From positions 1 through 43,608 of the forward strand of contig JAEHCN010000003.1 of the NCBI GenBank assembly GCA_020696395.1: a DNA stretch of 43,608 bases, in the 5' to 3' direction. Source of the DNA: Thermoplasmata archaeon (GTDB lineage Archaea; Thermoplasmatota; Thermoplasmata; UBA10834). Shown here piece after piece: positions 15,790 to 23,149 of the stretch (position 1 is the first letter of the stretch; each line of letters opens with the position of its first letter). The translations under genes and the position numbers were made by a program. The notes below the pieces were generated by a model. The model was not told the DNA's origin. It did not search any database and was given only the letters and a program-made list of their open reading frames with translations.

Positions 15790-15912
15790 GAGTTGCTGAC
15801 TTAACGCTTTTGGCAGAATCCGACCGACTCGAAGGCCCGGCCGGATGTTCGGGGTCGATCCGATCTAGCAGGCGCTAAAATACCCTAACCGCCATAACGC
15901 TTCCGCGGATCC

Positions 15913-16644
15913 GTGACGGCGATGGTCAGGCCTAATCCGAAGCTCGAGGAACTCAGGGGCAATATGCTCGGGACCGAATTCAAAAGCCGAAAGAACAGGG
16001 TGTTCAGGGCTACTGATCAAGGTATGACCGTTGTTGTGAAGGAGTTCTCGGACAGCGAGGTGGCGTCTAAGGAGTTCTCCGTGTTGATGAGGTGTTCTGC
16101 CGGGTCCCTCCCGGTACCTCGGCCATTGTCGACTCACACGCGCGCGATAGTCATGGAGAGCTTATCTGGCGAGACGGTGGCGGAAGCGCTCGATTCTGTA
16201 TGGCTGGGCACAGGACCGATCTCCGCCGACGAGCGGGCCAAGCTGCTCGATATCGTCGATGGCCTCGGCGAGTGGCTTGCGAGATACCATGCCCTGTTCG
16301 AGTTCAGGATGACGAGAGGCGATGCCATCATGAAGAACTTCCTCGTGAGCGACGGCAGGATCGTCGGCATCGACTTCGAGGAGGCATCGGAGGAGGATGT
16401 GATACGCGACCTCGGCGAGATGTGCTCGAGCATCCTCAGCATGCACCCAATGTTCACGGGCGACAAACTCGCTCTCTGCAGACGACTCTCCGAGCGGTAC
16501 TTCGAGCTCACGGGCGCAGAGAGGGCCGCAGACTTGAGCGCGGCGACTGCGAAAGCTCTCAGACACTACGCCAATTACAGGACCGACGGTGGGGAGTTGG
16601 TGGCAAGAGCCGCCGTGATCGAGAGCGACGGCCTGTTCTCATGA
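15913..16644 (+). CDS. APH/RIO-fold small kinase homologue
   Basis: The 243-residue protein kinase-like fold has all core residues: nucleotide-binding K43 (VVVKEF), E54, the catalytic loop RGDAIMKN (D137, N142) and the metal-binding VGIDFEE (D154). The helix ERAKLLDIVDGLGEWLARYH before the catalytic loop is typical of aminoglycoside-phosphotransferase and RIO/ABC1-like kinases rather than canonical Ser/Thr kinases, so the substrate may be a small molecule or a protein. CTAAAATA at about 15875-15882 is the likely TATA box; GTG 15913 or ATG 15922 may be the start. Its 3' end overlaps by 6 nt the 3' end of the ECF T-component gene on the other strand. Confidence 0.7.
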   Translation: MTAMVRPNPKLEELRGNMLGTEFKSRKNRVFRATDQGMTVVVKEFSDSEVASKEFSVLMRCSAGSLPVPRPLSTHTRAIVMESLSGETVAEALDSVWLGTGPISADERAKLLDIVDGLGEWLARYHALFEFRMTRGDAIMKNFLVSDGRIVGIDFEEASEEDVIRDLGEMCSSILSMHPMFTGDKLALCRRLSERYFELTGAERAADLSAATAKALRHYANYRTDGGELVARAAVIESDGLFS

Positions 16645-17403
16645 GAATAGTGGTAGGTCGACGGAGAGATGTCCGTCCAGCTGAAAGATTACCGTTGCCA
16701 ATGCGACCGTCGCGAGAACTGCCGCGCCGTCAGATAGGGACGGCTTGCGGGGATGCAGCAATGTGCGATCGGGATAGTTGCCGAACCCCCTGCCTGTCAT
16801 CGAGGCTGCCAACGAGTTGACCTTGAACATGGCCGAGAAGAACATCGGTAGAACGGTGTATCTGGCGGACCGTACTAGCCCTCTGACGCTTCTGTCGAGT
16901 CTCAGCCCTCTGATTGCCTGTGCCTCCCGGACTGAGTTCAGCTCAAACTGAAATATCGGCACGAACCTCATGGCCAACGCAGGAAGGTAGGCGTAGCGGT
17001 AGGGCATGCCCACAGACATCAACGATGACGACAGGTCAGAGGGCTTCGTGGTGGCAATCAGCATCCATGACATCATTATCAGGCAGAGGAACTTGCCCGC
17101 TATAGTGATTCCCGCCGAGACGCCGCCTGCGGTCAAGCTGAAGAACGCGACGGACCAGATCTCCTCTCCCGAGTGGTTGAAGATTATTTGGGCGATGAAT
17201 ATCGCGAAGGCGAACCCCACGACTCCCTTGGTGAAGATGCCCCTCGTCCGGAAGTGTTGCTTCGCTGCCAGCACGGAGATAATCAACGTTATCATAAGGA
17301 CGGGGGAGCTGATCAGTATCACCAGAACCGATGCAGTTACCAACATCAGAATCTTCGCGACGGGATTCAGACTTACGGCTCCTTCGCCCCTCAGAGTCTT
17401 CAA
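16639..17403 (-). CDS. ykoC: ECF transporter T component (YkoC/EcfT-like)
   Basis: The 254-residue transmembrane coupling protein of an energy-coupling-factor importer has N-terminal helices (ILMLVTASVLVILISS and others) and the coupling helices with the two conserved Ala-Arg-Gly-type motifs: EAQAIRGLRLDRSVRGLVRS and AASMTGRGFGNYP, which dock into the ATPase. The TTG at 17403 overlaps the stop of the double ATPase as TTGA, with GGGAGG just upstream, so I prefer it to the in-frame ATG 10 codons earlier. The length matches Bacillus YkoC. It is the last gene of the five-gene operon. Confidence 0.85.
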   Translation of the reverse strand: MKTLRGEGAVSLNPVAKILMLVTASVLVILISSPVLMITLIISVLAAKQHFRTRGIFTKGVVGFAFAIFIAQIIFNHSGEEIWSVAFFSLTAGGVSAGITIAGKFLCLIMMSWMLIATTKPSDLSSSLMSVGMPYRYAYLPALAMRFVPIFQFELNSVREAQAIRGLRLDRSVRGLVRSARYTVLPMFFSAMFKVNSLAASMTGRGFGNYPDRTLLHPRKPSLSDGAAVLATVALATVIFQLDGHLSVDLPLFS

Positions 17404-18866
17404 AGGCCTCCCTCCCTGGACAACATGTCCCAATACCTACTAGGAACACTCTCGGTCGGCCCAGAGGCGACAACCCGCCCCTGGCTGAGGGCGATCAGGT
17501 CCGTGCAGAACCCCCTCGCAAGCTCATGATCGTGGGTCACGATTACGATGGTCTTTCCTTGGTTCTGGAGCTTCTCCAAGATGTTGACGACCCTGGTTGC
17601 GTTCCCCTTGTCTTGTCCTGCGAAGGGTTCGTCCAGCAAGATTATGCTGGGTTCATGAGACGAGCCTGATAATATGTTCACCCGCCTCTTCTGTCCGAAG
17701 CTGAGACAGTGTGGGTGGACATACCTTCTCAGGTCTTCGTGCTCCTCGAATTCCTCCACATACGATTCCGCGGTTGTGGGTGGTGCGTCGAAGTTGCGCG
17801 GAGCGAAGAGCATCTCACCCTCAACGGTGTTCTCGAAGATCTGATGGTTGGGGTTCTGGAAGATGAGTCCGACGTCCCTGCCGATTCTCCAAGCCTCTGC
17901 CCGTCTATCAGGGGTGACCGTGCTTCCGCAGACGACGATTCTCCCCTTCTGAATCTTCTGAAGCCCTGCTAGATGGCGTAGAACGGTCGTCTTCCCCGAA
18001 CCATTCTCTCCCATCAGAGCTACGACGGACCCGCCATTTATCTGGAATGATACATCGTCTAGTATTGTGAAACCATCGACTTCGTAGCTGAGTTTGTCGA
18101 CAGAGATGACGGCTAAAGCAGACGCGTCACCTGGGCGTCTGTACTCAGGCGGAGCGATAGCTTCTTCACGAATCCTCCCGAACTCCCCCTGCCCTCGAGC
18201 GCAGTTCACGGTCATCCTGCCGCCATCAAGAACCATAACCCTATCGACCAAGCCGATGAAATCCTTCAGGCGATGCTCTACGATGATCGCCGTCAGATCA
18301 GACTCATTCTTCATACCCTCTATCGCTCTGATCACCTGGCCGACCGACCTTCGATCTAAGCTCGCGGTCGGCTCATCGAGTATCAGCAGTCGAGGCTTGA
18401 CCGCGAGCATCGAAGCTATCGCGACCTTCTGCTTCTCACCTCCTGAAAGTGTCGACAGCATCCGGTCCCTTAGGTGGCTGGCTTTGACACTGGACAACGA
18501 CGAGTCAATGGCGCGCTCGATATCCGCGCGGCTGAACCTCAGGTTCTCAGGGCCGAAAGCCACCTCCTCCTCGACGGTCTCCGTGCAGAACTGGGTCTCA
18601 GGATCCTGTTGGACCATGCAGGCTAAGCCTGCAACCTCGCTGGGCTCCGTGTGGATAGTCCCATCGAGCCTGATCTCCCCGGAGATCTCCGCCGGGATCA
18701 TATCCGGAATGAATCCACAGACTGCCTGCATCGCCGTAGACTTGCCCGAGGCACTGTCGCCTGCTAGAAGGACGAACTCGCCCCGTCCGATACTGAGAGT
18801 TAGATTCGAGACCGCGGGTCTCGATCTTCCCCTATATCTGATGTTGAGATTCTTGATGTCCAGCAT
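17400..18866 (-). CDS. ykoD: ECF transporter duplicated ATPase, EcfA-EcfA' fusion (YkoD-like)
   Basis: Two complete ABC nucleotide-binding domains are fused in 488 residues, the size of Bacillus YkoD. Domain 1: Walker A GDSASGKST (36-44), Q-loop VQQDPETQF, signature LSGGEKQ (140-146), Walker B LLILDEPTASLD, switch His in VEHRL. Domain 2: Walker A GENGSGKTT (286-294), Q-loop FQNPNHQIF, a diverged signature LSFGQKRR (388-395), Walker B IILLDEPFAGQD, switch VTHDHEL. It powers the importer together with the T and S proteins. The ATG follows the S-component stop with no gap, and its own stop overlaps the T start. Confidence 0.93.
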   Translation of the reverse strand: MLDIKNLNIRYRGRSRPAVSNLTLSIGRGEFVLLAGDSASGKSTAMQAVCGFIPDMIPAEISGEIRLDGTIHTEPSEVAGLACMVQQDPETQFCTETVEEEVAFGPENLRFSRADIERAIDSSLSSVKASHLRDRMLSTLSGGEKQKVAIASMLAVKPRLLILDEPTASLDRRSVGQVIRAIEGMKNESDLTAIIVEHRLKDFIGLVDRVMVLDGGRMTVNCARGQGEFGRIREEAIAPPEYRRPGDASALAVISVDKLSYEVDGFTILDDVSFQINGGSVVALMGENGSGKTTVLRHLAGLQKIQKGRIVVCGSTVTPDRRAEAWRIGRDVGLIFQNPNHQIFENTVEGEMLFAPRNFDAPPTTAESYVEEFEEHEDLRRYVHPHCLSFGQKRRVNILSGSSHEPSIILLDEPFAGQDKGNATRVVNILEKLQNQGKTIVIVTHDHELARGFCTDLIALSQGRVVASGPTESVPSRYWDMLSREGGL

Positions 18867-19946
18867 CTATCTCACTTCGATAGCGACGACTTCTTCGACC
18901 CAGTAGCCTCCTTCATAAGCGTCAGCAACTAGCCGGAAGTAGCCCTCATCGTCGGTGATTATGATTCCATCTTCTTCCATGACATCCGCTAAATCGAATA
19001 CGGCGAAGTACCCGTCTCTTCCTCTGACTACGACCTCTGAAGCTCCATCCTGAGGGACGGCTTCCGCCAACAAGTCGCTCAAGAGAATCCCGGTGTAGTC
19101 TCTGGGGGCGACATGAGTGACTGTGCCGACCAGCTCGGCGTTCACCACCACTTCCCGGTCTTCGAAGTCGTCGTATCTGAAGTCGAAGGGGTTGTCGACA
19201 TCGCCCTCGACGCTGATTGCATCTCCTCCATGCAGGGTGAACACGAACATGAAGTAGTAGACGGCCCCGAGGATGAAGACCGTCAAGAAAGAGGCTACCG
19301 CCGCCAGGGACGCCCTTCTTCGCCTCTTCGCCTGTCTGTTCCTCTTCCACGCTTCATCTTCAGCTGAGCGTTGGTCGACGAACACCTCCTTATTCCCGCC
19401 GACCACGCCTGCCTCCTCCAGTGCCTCGAGCATCTCAACTGAGAGCCAGCCACCGAACACCATGCCGGAGGCGCAGGCGAGCATGCACAGCACGAGGATC
19501 AGGATCCACGGAACACCCGCAAAGAATAGTGTCTGGAACACAATCACGTTGACCGCCGCGGAGAGGCCGCCGGCAGCGGAATACGAAAAGTAGTCCCTTC
19601 GGTCCTTCGCCTTGTCGCTGAAGAGGACCATGTCAGCCACGACTCCCTGCATCAACGACACGACTACGATGACGACCCCGTGCGTGCTCCCAGTGAACAG
19701 CTCCACGACGCCTTTGAGCGCTCCTGTGACGGTTCCAGCGCCCTTCTTCTTCGTTATGCCTATCGCCAGGATGATCCAAAGGACATGAAGTCCGGCCATG
19801 AACTGTCCTGCGCCGAAGGGCACGCCGACGATGTGGTTCATGAGATTCCCAAGGTACCCTACGTAGGTCGAGAGGACACCGCCCAGAGCAGACAGTAGAG
19901 CGATGGTGATGAGATCCTTGGTCGAGAGCATCAGTCGTTTGGTCAC
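18867..19946 (-). CDS. ykoE: ECF S component (YkoE-like) fused to an extracellular sulfite-oxidase-fold-like domain
   Basis: Residues 1-180 form the substrate-binding membrane protein, with about six hydrophobic segments. GALKGVVELFTGSTHGVVIV and the following QGVVADMVLF match the YkoE thiamin/hydroxymethylpyrimidine family pattern. Unusually, a basic linker (KRNRQAKRRRR), a further TM helix (about 213-237) and an extracytoplasmic domain (about 245-359) follow. That domain contains YTGILLSDLLAEAV, VVVRGRDGYFAVFDL and YWVEEVVAIEVR, the pattern of the molybdopterin-binding (Oxidored_molyb-like) fold, but without the Mo-ligand cysteine. The GTG at 19946 overlaps the upstream stop (GTGA) and has GGAGGTGAT before it; the frame upstream of it lies inside the phosphoesterase gene and is rejected. 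Substrate identity (thiamin/HMP-like) is inferred from family only. Confidence 0.75.
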   Translation of the reverse strand: MTKRLMLSTKDLITIALLSALGGVLSTYVGYLGNLMNHIVGVPFGAGQFMAGLHVLWIILAIGITKKKGAGTVTGALKGVVELFTGSTHGVVIVVVSLMQGVVADMVLFSDKAKDRRDYFSYSAAGGLSAAVNVIVFQTLFFAGVPWILILVLCMLACASGMVFGGWLSVEMLEALEEAGVVGGNKEVFVDQRSAEDEAWKRNRQAKRRRRASLAAVASFLTVFILGAVYYFMFVFTLHGGDAISVEGDVDNPFDFRYDDFEDREVVVNAELVGTVTHVAPRDYTGILLSDLLAEAVPQDGASEVVVRGRDGYFAVFDLADVMEEDGIIITDDEGYFRLVADAYEGGYWVEEVVAIEVR

Positions 19947-21439
19947 GGGCACGGTATCACCTCCACCAAGGCGACGCATTTGACCCATCTCGCCCCGGCT
20001 GAAGGATACACGACGTATCCCTGTCCTTCGTAGGAGGTGGCCTCGCAATCAGGGTTGCTGTACTCCCCATCAGGGGCAAGCATGACAAGCTTGGGCCCAT
20101 CCCCCCATTCTGGCACCAGCTCTGATTCATAGCTCAGCGCCACCACCATCTCCCCTTGGAGCTGAAGCCATGCTTCGTTCGGGTAGACGTTCAGGTAACC
20201 GAATTCCTGGAGGTAGCCGTCTGAGGAAGTGACGCGTAGCACATCCCCCTCAATGATCCCTCCGACCAGCTCGACCAGGTTCGCAACCGAGACCCCCGAG
20301 TAGTCACCCGCTCCTCCGATGTTGTCGTAGAGGTTCTCGAACGAGGAATATCCTTCTGTAGTCGACATCGCGAACATCTCGTCATAGGACAAGTCCAAGC
20401 GCGATCCCTCTCTTCCGACGAGAGTCACGAGGGATAGATTCGAAGCATCGATTGCGGCCTCGACCTTCTCAAAGACGAGGTTGTCAGAACCGACCACGGT
20501 CACGTTCACGAAGTGGTGTTCGCCGTCGACAAGAGTTGCCCCCGCTCCTCCAGTGATGATGAAATCCGTATCACCGATGACTGTGTGGTTGAATGCGTGT
20601 ATGTGCCCAGTGAAGACCGCCTCGATGTCATCCGTTTCGATGAATTCGAGCATTCGGTCGCACGAATCCGGATATAGCGTATGATTATCACCGAACGGGT
20701 CGAAGCACGGCGCGTGGGTCACGATGACGTTCCTGGTTGCACCGCTGAACTCCTCTCTCATCCATGATATCTGTTCCTCGGTGACATTGAGGTCGGACGA
20801 GTCAACAATTACGAACCGTATGCCCCCGAAGTCGAAGCCGTATTGAGTCGGGCCGAACCTCGTCTCGTACTCGGTTATGCCATCGTTCTTCGCGTCGTGG
20901 TTGCCCGGCGTGGTGTAGACCGGGACGGGGGAACTGCATAGCACTTCCTGGACTGCTGCGAACTCGCTCGGCATTCCCGAGGGGGTCAGGTCCCCGCACA
21001 GTATAGCAAACTCGCATTCTCCGAGCGCTGAGAGCATCGACACGAGAATCTCATTCCGTCCGTGGCTGTCTCCGAGGACAGCGAACGTGAGGCTATCCTT
21101 CGCCGTCGGCCTGATGCATATGTCGTCTGAGCTGCCAGTTGAACGGAACGATATCGAAGTGTTGTCCGGGAACTCGTATTCGTCGACCCCTTCAACGGAG
21201 GACCCCGCGACGCAGTTGCGGAGTTCCACATCTCCTTCGAAGCCGTTCAAACGGAGTGATACCTCCGGCTTGTAGCACCAAATCTCCACCGCATCATCAA
21301 ACTGCGCTCTGACGATGCCTCCATCGACTACGATATCTGAACCTGAGGTGAGGATGAGCCCTGATTTGTATGCAACATGCAAGCTAGCAGCGATTACCAG
21401 CGTACATACCGCTAAAGCCGCCGCCCGCTTCCTGTTCAT
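19943..21439 (-). CDS. Extracytoplasmic calcineurin-like metallophosphoesterase with a C-terminal ECF-associated domain
   Basis: An N-terminal signal or anchor (AAALAVCTLVIAASLHVAY) directs the 498-residue protein outside. All metallophosphoesterase motifs are intact: GDSHG (D123, H125), CGDLTPSG (D150), PGNHD (N180, H181), THAPCF (H242) and TGHIHAF (H279, H281), giving a di-metal centre that hydrolyses phosphomono- or diesters. Residues about 345-495 form a further domain with YSGVSVANLVELV and LRVTSSDGYLQEFGY, the same pattern as in the S-component tail and in the three repeats of the neighbouring protein. Encoded 4 nt after the repeat protein and overlapping the S component, it may dephosphorylate the ligand before import (inference). 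Confidence 0.88.
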   Translation of the reverse strand: MNRKRAAALAVCTLVIAASLHVAYKSGLILTSGSDIVVDGGIVRAQFDDAVEIWCYKPEVSLRLNGFEGDVELRNCVAGSSVEGVDEYEFPDNTSISFRSTGSSDDICIRPTAKDSLTFAVLGDSHGRNEILVSMLSALGECEFAILCGDLTPSGMPSEFAAVQEVLCSSPVPVYTTPGNHDAKNDGITEYETRFGPTQYGFDFGGIRFVIVDSSDLNVTEEQISWMREEFSGATRNVIVTHAPCFDPFGDNHTLYPDSCDRMLEFIETDDIEAVFTGHIHAFNHTVIGDTDFIITGGAGATLVDGEHHFVNVTVVGSDNLVFEKVEAAIDASNLSLVTLVGREGSRLDLSYDEMFAMSTTEGYSSFENLYDNIGGAGDYSGVSVANLVELVGGIIEGDVLRVTSSDGYLQEFGYLNVYPNEAWLQLQGEMVVALSYESELVPEWGDGPKLVMLAPDGEYSNPDCEATSYEGQGYVVYPSAGARWVKCVALVEVIPCP

Positions 21440-21443
21440 CTCC

Positions 21444-22964
21444 TCACTCTGGAAGGTCTACGAGGTCTACCCTGACCACACCTTTGACATTCGTCGATCC
21501 CGGCAAGTCCTCCCCCGTAAGCATTAGGGGGTATTCCTCTCCTGTGAAGTACTCTCCGTCGAAAGTCAGCGCCAGTATCAAGGAATCATTGTATTCCACA
21601 TCTTCCACAGAAAGGGTCTTGCTGTAACCATCCGACCCGGTGACCTTCACACCGTAGCCAAGGTCTGCGAGCGTGTCGTTGAACAGCCAGTGAGATGAGT
21701 CCGCTCCGTCGACGAGTCCGACCAGGACCCACAGTGGGATGCCCGCGTAGCTGTGCTCTTCCAGGTCTTCGGTGTAGTTGTAGTAACTGACATGCAGCCC
21801 CTCGTCGCAGTTGAACAACGCGACGAAATCCCACTCGGTGAATGTCTCCGTCGTAAGGCCTGCGAGTGTGAGCTCCCATGCCGGGGTTTCTACATATCCC
21901 TCGATGGCTATCCGGACGATGTTCCTAACCTTCTGGGAGCCTGCAAGGTCATCGCCGACAATCCTCAGTGGCCAGTCATCCTCTGCAAGCACCTCCCCAT
22001 CCAGCTTGTAGGCGACGATGATGCTGTCGTTCCTGGCTACCTGCGCCGCATCAAAGGTGGCCGAGTACCCGTCTGAGGCGGTGACGTTGACCGTGTATCC
22101 AGCCTCTGCGAGCGCGTCGTTGAACATGTAATGACCATCAGGTGCATCCGCTTCGTCCACTGCTGAAAGCAGAACCCATAGTGGGATTCCCTCGTAGTAG
22201 TGATCGTCATCATCGTCCGTGTAGTTGTAGTAGGTCGTGTGGTAGTAGCACGTGGCCAAGGACTCGAAAGTCTGACTGTTCATGTCCATCGTAGTGACTC
22301 CCTCGAGCTCGAGGGTCCAGTCGTGGACGAACGGGGCCACGTTCAGCTCCTTGACCATCTTTGCCCAGAAGTGTCCGTCCGTGACGGGCTTCTCCTCATC
22401 GTCCACTACCACTATCCTCAGACTGTCGTAGGCAAGGCGCTCCCCATCCTCCTCGTAAGCAAGCATCATCGTGAGGTCATCCGGTCCAAGGAGCTCGCCG
22501 TCGAGGTTGTAGGTAGGGAAGGTCCCGTTCTCGACCTGTCCTGAGTTGTAGGTCATCTCGTACCCGTCCCAAGCGACGGTGTTCAGGCTGTAGTTGTCGC
22601 CGTCGTAGACAAGGTCGACCAAATCACTAACTGGTATCCCCGTGAAGTTGAGAGGGCCGACGATGGTCCCAGTAGATTTCATGAAGTACCCGGAACCTTC
22701 GTAGGATTCCATGTCCGATAGTTCTGAGACGGTCAGATTCACACTTCCGCCGAACCCGGAGATGATGATTGCAGCGTCACCATCTGGATTCGAATCGTCC
22801 GTCCCTTGGGTCGCCAAGTATCCCAGAGGTACTCCTACCAGGAGTGCGGCAATCGCCACAAGGGCGATTAGCTTCCGACCGCCCATTCTCTTCGGCACTT
22901 TCGGTGAGGGTGCTTCCATTCCCTTCACAGGCCCGTTGTCGGTATCTCGATTCTCCTCCGCCAT
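21444..22964 (-). CDS. Membrane-anchored protein with three extracellular sulfite-oxidase-fold-like repeats
   Basis: From the ATG at 22964 the product is 506 residues: a cytoplasmic N-terminus, one TM helix (31-50, KLIALVAIAALLVGVPLGYL) and three ectodomains at about 65-205, 213-360 and 365-500. Each repeat carries a (Y/F)xGIPxxxL motif (LNFTGIPVSDLVDLV, YYEGIPLWVLLSAV, SYAGIPLWVLVGLV), a DGY motif (VTASDGYSATF, VTGSDGYSKTL) and an ending like LRIVGDDLAGSQKVRNIVRI. No Mo-ligand Cys is seen, so a ligand-binding role is more likely than redox. The 87-codon extension upstream of the ATG is rejected because it spans the promoter. This is the first gene of the ECF operon. Annotation pipelines would probably call it molybdopterin-dependent oxidoreductase-like. 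Confidence 0.7.
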   Translation of the reverse strand: MAEENRDTDNGPVKGMEAPSPKVPKRMGGRKLIALVAIAALLVGVPLGYLATQGTDDSNPDGDAAIIISGFGGSVNLTVSELSDMESYEGSGYFMKSTGTIVGPLNFTGIPVSDLVDLVYDGDNYSLNTVAWDGYEMTYNSGQVENGTFPTYNLDGELLGPDDLTMMLAYEEDGERLAYDSLRIVVVDDEEKPVTDGHFWAKMVKELNVAPFVHDWTLELEGVTTMDMNSQTFESLATCYYHTTYYNYTDDDDDHYYEGIPLWVLLSAVDEADAPDGHYMFNDALAEAGYTVNVTASDGYSATFDAAQVARNDSIIVAYKLDGEVLAEDDWPLRIVGDDLAGSQKVRNIVRIAIEGYVETPAWELTLAGLTTETFTEWDFVALFNCDEGLHVSYYNYTEDLEEHSYAGIPLWVLVGLVDGADSSHWLFNDTLADLGYGVKVTGSDGYSKTLSVEDVEYNDSLILALTFDGEYFTGEEYPLMLTGEDLPGSTNVKGVVRVDLVDLPE

Positions 22965-22980
22965 GTCAATCGTCCTCGTT

Positions 22981-23025
22981 ATGCTCGTGCGAGCATATCG
23001 CGGATAGAATCGCGGTATAAATAGC
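22981..23025 (-). promoter_or_regulatory. Promoter of the ECF operon with palindromic operator candidate
   Basis: Minus-strand GCTATTTATACC (23014-23025) is a good TATA box, predicting a start near 22993 and a leader of about 28 nt. ATGCTCG-TG-CGAGCAT (22981-22996), a perfect 7-bp inverted repeat, covers the predicted start, where a bound dimeric repressor would block transcription. Confidence 0.5.
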
Positions 23026-23149
23026 TGTCGTGATTCAGAGGCGCCTTGACCTGGATTGGGAGCTCTAGGCATCCCTGAGAGGGCAACCTGCCGTCGGTGT
23101 GGCTTCGCCCAATGGATTGAACACATCGCGGAACCAGGTCTCCAGAATC

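Noticed and set aside
19947-20048. 34-codon N-terminal extension of the ECF S component
   Set aside because: It overlaps the phosphoesterase gene, whereas GTG at 19946 has a GTGA overlap and a good Shine-Dalgarno.
22965-23149. TPP or other metabolite riboswitch in the ECF operon leader
   Set aside because: The predicted leader is only about 28 nt and shows no TPP-box sequences; the palindrome fits a protein operator better.
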